Shown here: in pieces, positions 59,112-64,000 of the stretch
Layout: each line of letters begins with the position of its first letter
Position numbering within the stretch: the stretch's first letter is position 1
Origin: Agarophyton chilense
Taxonomy: Eukaryota; Rhodophyta; Florideophyceae; Gracilariales; Gracilariaceae
Length of the DNA stretch: 64,000 bases
Direction: 5' to 3'
NCBI GenBank assembly: GCA_030374765.1
Contig: JARGXX010000071.1
Location: 1,426,001-1,490,000, forward strand
Translations under genes and position numbers: made by a program
The notes under the pieces: generated by a model
Seen by the model: only the letters and a program-made list of their open reading frames with translations
Told to the model about the DNA's origin: nothing
Database searches by the model: none

Positions 59112-62100
59112 ACAAGAAGGCAAAGCCGAAAGGCATCGCCTATCTGCCATTAAGATGGCAGAGGAAGAGAACTGGATGTACGACGCAACTCTGAATGGAC
59201 ATCCTGCTCGAGTAGTGGTTGATTCTTTCGCCTCTCACAATTTTATGGCCTTGAGAGCCGCGGAAACGTTTGGCCTTGTGGTCTCCGAGACTCATGGCGT
59301 CAACGTTGAACTTGGAGACAAGTCGATTAAACCCGTCGTGGGTAATTCTACTGTTGTATTAAACCTAAACGGATATTTGGCTACTGAAGACGTCTTTCTC
59401 ATCGACATGGACAGAGACGAAGGTCTACCTGTTATCATATTAGGACGATCGTGGCTAAAGAGTAAGAATCCACATATCAATTGGGATAAAAACGTATTGA
59501 TGTTGACAAGACCAGACGGATCGACGGTGAAGGTCTCACCAAGAACTAATGTCAACTATGACAGCACGAACACCTTAAAACGAATGTCTTTCAAGAAAAT
59601 GGCTCGGGTTTTGAAGAAAGGGAACTGTGAGCTATATATGGCACGAATGACGCAGCATATTCCAGGCCACTTAGAAAACGTGGAACCCCCCGAAGACTTC
59701 AAACACCTACTTGCTGAATACGAAGATATTTTTCAAGAAGACTTACCAGAAGAACTGCCACCAACACGAGGCATGGATTTCGAGATCAACCTGAAACCTG
59801 GAGAACCTCCACCTGTCAGACCCGTCATCCGCTTATCGCCGAAAGAACTGAAAGAACTGTAGCAACAACTACAAAAGTACCTCGAAAAAGGGTTGTTGCG
59901 CCCCTCTTCCTCGCCGTTTGGTGCCCCAGTTTTCTTTGTTAAGAAAAAGAACGGCGATTTACGTATGGTATGCGACTACAGGGCCTTAAACAAGATCACG
60001 ATTCCTGATTCTAGCCCGATACCATTAATCGATGAGACGATTGACCAAGTAGCCGGTGCAAAAATCTTCTCACAACTTGACCTTATATGGGGTTACCACC
60101 AGATGAGGTTAAAAGAGGAGGATTGCCACAAAACGGCAATACGCACAAGATTTGGTTCTTTTGAGTGGCGAGTGTTATGTTTTGGACTGACGAACGCTCC
60201 GGCGGCGTTTTACCGCCTTCTCTCCAACTTGTTTCACGACCTTTTGGGCGAATGTATGGTGCTGTATCTGGACGACATACTTATATACAGCAAGTCAGTC
60301 CAAGAGCACAAACAGCATCTGCTACAAGTGTTCAGTATATTGCGAAAGCACAAGTTGTATCTACGACCCAGCAAGTGCACGTTTGCACTTGAAGAAGTGG
60401 ACTACTTAGGTTACAAAGTCAACTCGCAAGGAATCGAAACACAGAAACGATTGGTGAAGGCAGTCGAGGATTGGCCTACACCTCAGAACGTTAGGGAAGT
60501 GCAAAGATTCTTAGGACTTGCCCACTTCTACCGACGCTTTATGAAGAACTATGCAAGAGTTGTATCGCCACTTACTGACATAGTTCGAAAGAAAGTGTTC
60601 ACGTGGACTGAAAGAGAAGAAAATGCGTTCGACGAAGTGAAACAGAAGCTTACGAATGCACCGCTTCTAAAACACCCGTCTTCGGCAGAAGCCTTCATCC
60701 TAACGACAGACGAGTCAAAGTTTGCCGTAGGAGCAACGCTTGAACAGAACGGGCACCCAGTCGCTTACCTATCTCACCGACTGACCGAGGTGGAAACGAG
60801 ATGGGATACGGGGGACCAAGAACTGCTGGCGGTGATGATTGCATTGAGGACATGGGCTGTATATCTACGTGACAGACCGTTCATTCTGAGAACAGATCAC
60901 GAACCAATCAGATATCTGCAGTCAAAGACGAAGCTAAGCGGAAGGCAGATGCGATGGTTAGACGAGCTGCAAAGCTATAGTTTTACTGTGTAACATCTAC
61001 CGGGCACGCATAACGGCGCCGCAGATGCTTTAAGTAGGAACATCAGTCACTCAATAATTCTCAACTCAATACGGCTGAAGAACCACACTCTTCTGCATAG
61101 AATCCAAGAAGCCTACGCTAAGGAACAATGGTCAAGAGACCTATTCGCATGGTTCGCAAACAAGGACGGTGATCATTCAAAAAAGGTTCGTATGTATTCA
61201 AGTAACTACGAAATCGAGAACAAGAATCTTTACTGGACGGGAGCCGGAACAAAAAGGCTTTACGTTCCTTGAGTACAAAATCTAAGAAACGATGTTCTCA
61301 CGGAAGTTCACGATAGCTCCCACTTTGGGGTGGAGAAAACTTTTTATCAGTGTGCCAAGTCATTCTATTGGAAAGGAATGTACAACGATGTTACCAAATA
61401 TGTAGCATCATGCCTTAACTGCCAACAAAACAAGGAGGAACGAAAGAACAACAAGGGCCTGCTGCAGCCGCACAGCATTCCAATGAATTGCTGGGAGGTT
61501 TTAACAATGGATTTTCTTACAGAATTTCCGACGACAAATAACGGAAATGACTCAGTGTTTGTCATTGTTGAGAAATTATCGAAACGCGCCCTGTTCATCC
61601 CCATTAACAAACAAATTACAGCCAGTGATGTTGTGCAGTTACTGTTTGATCATGTCTTCTCAAAACACGGAATTCCAGAACATATCATACTGGATAGAGA
61701 CCCGTTGTTCACTTCAAAGTATTTTGAAGGTATTACCCAAACGCTTAATATCAAAAAGAACATGGCAACAAAAGGACACCCCCAGACCGACGGACAAAGC
61801 GAAAACACTATACGAACGCTTAGCCAGATGCTTCGAAACATCATTCAGAGAAAGCCTGAAGATTGGGATTTATTTATCAGCGAACTCGAGTTTGAATACA
61901 ATTCAACCAAACACAAGAGCACAAAACTGGCTCCGTTTGAAATCGATTTGGGATACGTTCCATTTTCGAAATTGGAACGACAAATTTCTTCATCTTCAAA
62001 ATGTCAAGCAGCAGTGGAAACTTTACAGTCTAGGGAAATGTTTAGGCTAATGGCACGAGACAATCTCGCCATTGCACAAGCACAGCAAGTATTCTATGCT

Positions 62101-62586
62101 AATCAGAAGAGAAGACACGAAACTTTTGAAGTCGGAGACCTCCTTATGTTAAATCTCGAAGGCACCGGACTATCATCTAGGACGGATCTTCCCAAGAAGT
62201 GGAGACCGAAGTTCGTCGGTCCCCTATCAGTCAAACAAATTATGGGACCAGTTACCTACGAAGTTGAACTCCCCCCAACAATGAAGCGTGCTCATAACGT
62301 TTTCCATGTTTCCAAGTTGAAAAAGTATTTCAGGCCAGAAAACGACAAAGCCACACTCTCGGTAGTGATTGACGCTCAATGTAATGTAGAACAGGAAGTG
62401 AAGAAGATTCTTGGCAAGAAGAAATCAAGACGCAAGGTTTACTACCTGGTCCAATTTGAGAACGATACGCCACAAGACGCAATTTGGATGCCGAAAAGCG
62501 AGTTACAGAACTGCAAGGACAGTATTCGAGAGTATGAAGAATCAACGAGGACGCTTGATTCTAAAAAGGGGGTGAATGTAATATAG
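59083..62586 (+). pseudogene. pol: Chromovirus F pol with three in-frame stops
   Basis: One frame from the frameshift site to TAG 62584-62586, inside the 3' LTR. Protease with VVDSFASHNF (59218-59247; the usual DSGA is DSFA). RT with DYRALNKI, FGLTNAPA and YLDD (about 60268). RNase H with TTDES and TDHEP. Integrase with H..H/C..C finger (CLNCQQNK), TMDFL, DRDPLF and GQSENT, giving D, D, E. A C-terminal chromodomain (KVYYLVQFEN...) at about 62395-62530. Stops: TAG 59860-59862 before RT, TAA 60991-60993 at the end of RNase H, TGA 61270-61272 before integrase. Each could arise from CAG, CAA or CGA by one C-to-T change. The frame is otherwise undamaged. Confidence 0.95.
62563..62576 (+). promoter_or_regulatory. 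Polypurine tract of F
   Basis: AAAAAGGGGGTGAA directly before the 3' LTR; primes plus-strand DNA synthesis in this family. Confidence 0.85.
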
Positions 62587-62788
62587 TATTACGTGGCACC
62601 CGCTCGCCTTAATTCATAGCACCCGTTGTTACAAATGCATATGTTTGAATTCGAAGCCATTCAAACATGGAGGTAACAAACCTTGTTATATAAGCTACGA
62701 TAGAGTTAGCGTAACCGAAGAAGGACAGCGTCACGGCAACACGAACGTAAACGAAAACAAAAGCATTGATTGTGTTCCCACTCTTACA
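62577..62788 (+). repeat. Chromovirus F 3' LTR
   Basis: 212 bp, identical to the 5' LTR. The pol frame ends at its tenth base. Confidence 0.97.
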
Positions 62789-62793
62789 CCTTC

Positions 62794-64000
62794 TTTAATG
62801 GATAGATGCACACCGCGGATGTTTGGAGATGTATTACCGCTTATCGCTAAAAGAAGCAGTCATGGACAAGATCCTCAAGCAACTTCACTGTCCAGTAAAG
62901 TGCTTGCAAAACCGTACGAAGAGTAATATGTTCTATGTATGGTATTGCAGAAAACTTGGAACACTTCGCGATCTGTCCTGGAAACATGGCCTTCGTCGAC
63001 CTTGCAGATGAATCAAATAAAAGTTGTGTGGTTTGTGGTAAAAAGCAACCTGCATCGCCGCATCAATGGAAGTTTAAATTGTCATATATTCCTCTCCTTC
63101 CCCGGCTACAGTCCATGTTCGCTTGCCCAGTTATATGCGAAGATCTGTATCGCTACAGACAAAGCCCCTTTTATGATGATGAAAAGAACGACTTGATTCA
63201 AGAATAATTTTATGGTGATCACTACAAAGGGCTCGCGGACTCTTATGGAGAGAAGAACCTCAAGTGAGATGTATTCATTTCGGCTTCTACAGATGGATTA
63301 GCGGTATATAAGAACAAGATGTACACTATGTGGGCGTTAGCAGCCGTAAACTTCAACCCCTCACCTTTCGTGAGGTACAGGTCTCATGATGTCCTTCCTC
63401 TCGCCTTCATTCCTGGCCCAAGTCAACCGAAAGATCTGCAATAGTTCTTGAAACCCTTGGTTAACGAGATAGCAGCCACCTTGACTGCCGAAAGATTGTT
63501 CTTCAGGTTCCATGATGGAACGAAGAGTAAATTACGGGTGCATTTTGGTTGCATTCAGTGGTGAACAGCCTGCAATCTCAAAAGTATCGGGCCTAAAAGG
63601 TAATAATGGCAAAGATCCATGCAGAGACTGCTTCATTTAAGGAGTTTGTATAAATCACTACTATTACCCATCCAGAATAATACGCGGCATCGACTCGAGT
63701 TCAATGGAAGTTCTGTACGATATTAAAAACCTCCCCGTGAGAAATCGGGAGAAGAACATTTCCATTTTGGAACAGTTGAGAACAATGGCCGATGCCGAGA
63801 GATCCGAGCTTTAGAAAAAGATGGGAGTCAGAGAAAGTTGTGTGTTGTTCAAAATCCCAGGGATTGAGCCCTACTTTTCATTCCCTCATGACGTGATGCA
63901 TCTATTCTATAACATCCAGAGAGAGATGTTCCACATCATATTTAGCGATCTTGATGAAGTCTTCTGCATATCGGTGCAGCAAGTACAACATCTGGATAAT
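62794..64000 (+). pseudogene. Tnp2-family transposase relic, core part
   Basis: Reads through several stops and a frameshift (TAA 63205, TGA 63265, TAG 63442, TGA 63562 with a frame change, TAA near 63637). Conserved Tnp2 blocks in order: EMYYRLS, CVVCGKK...YIPLLPRLQSMFACP, STDGLAVYKNKMYTMW with FIPGPSQPKDL, FSGEQPAISKVSGLKG followed by PCRDC, and FPHDVMHLFYNI. These are the hallmark of CACTA-like and related transposases. It continues beyond the window and joins the N-terminal part at 57831 once F is removed. Confidence 0.85.

Larger units (their letters stand above)
57832..62788 (+). mobile_element. Chromovirus F, full length, identical LTRs
   Basis: 4957-bp Ty3/gypsy element. LTRs 57832-58043 and 62577-62788 are identical over 212 bp and have TGTAA...TTACA ends. 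A perfect duplication CCTTC flanks it (57827-57831 and 62789-62793). A candidate primer site TGGTAGCAATCG follows the 5' LTR and a polypurine tract AAAAAGGGGG (62563-62572) precedes the 3' LTR. Gag and pol are in different frames linked by a -1 frameshift signal. It differs from A-C in short LTRs, absence of an antisense ORF and smaller proteins. LTR identity means a very recent insertion, yet pol has three stop codons. Confidence 0.97.

Noticed and set aside
59860-59862. Programmed read-through of TAG to express RT, as in some retroviruses
   Set aside because: Two further stops of different type lie downstream in the same pol frame, and a complete frameshift signal already exists at the gag end. 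Nonsense mutation is simpler.
57832-62788. Fungal repeat-induced point mutation of element F
   Set aside because: The two LTRs are identical and the body shows no visible TA enrichment. RIP would have hit the LTRs as well.

Overview
This is nuclear DNA of a eukaryote that is dense in transposable elements. The evidence is a spliced CCT-theta chaperonin gene with a GT-AG intron, an N-terminal C2 plus alpha/beta-hydrolase gene, Ty3/gypsy retrotransposons of the chromodomain (chromovirus) type, a Tnp2-class transposase relic, and a SET-domain protein. Introns appear few and short (about 60-94 bp where visible). I cannot name the species. A unicellular alga or other protist with few introns would fit, but that is a guess.

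Left end (1-8.7 kb). A divergent gene pair may be a previously undescribed chromatin-modifying cassette or element. On the minus strand (1-3123) lies a decayed reading frame that joins a beta-class DNA methyltransferase (DPPY, then FAGT) in frame to a SET domain. On the plus strand (3752-7438) lies a gene whose product has a ParB-like DGHHR motif, a basic nuclear-type segment, a candidate 2-oxoglutarate/Fe(II) oxygenase fold (HxD...H...R) and an acidic tail. The roughly 650 bp between them hold two large imperfect palindromes, that is four alternating copies of a TGTCGGCC-type box, plus a 26-bp tandem duplication. Next is a putative two-exon multi-pass membrane protein (minus, 7520-8670).

9-24.4 kb: nested chromoviruses. 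Element B (minus) is missing its 3' part and is split by a complete copy of element A (9554-20121, 666-bp LTRs, near-perfect 5-bp TSD). 24.4-35.6 kb is the host-gene island: C2-hydrolase (plus), CCT8 (minus, two exons) and a three-TM protein (minus). 35.6-48.3 kb: chromovirus C (35844-47546, LTRs about 850 bp, TSD AAACC), which landed inside an older LTR-like sequence. Elements A and C both carry a homologous long ORF on the antisense strand between the end of pol and the 3' LTR, starting about 100-170 bp from that LTR. This antisense accessory ORF is one of the most interesting features of the window.

48.3-56.8 kb is mostly gene-poor. It holds an EamA-type transporter remnant and one uncertain two-exon gene. 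56.8-64 kb holds a Tnp2-family transposase pseudogene interrupted by chromovirus F (57832-62788). F has two identical 212-bp LTRs and a perfect CCTTC duplication. At the gag-pol junction it has a textbook -1 frameshift signal (A AAA AAC, 7-nt spacer, 6-bp GC-rich hairpin), yet pol contains three in-frame stop codons. A, B and C also encode pol in the -1 frame, and their gag genes all end in AAAAC-TAA.
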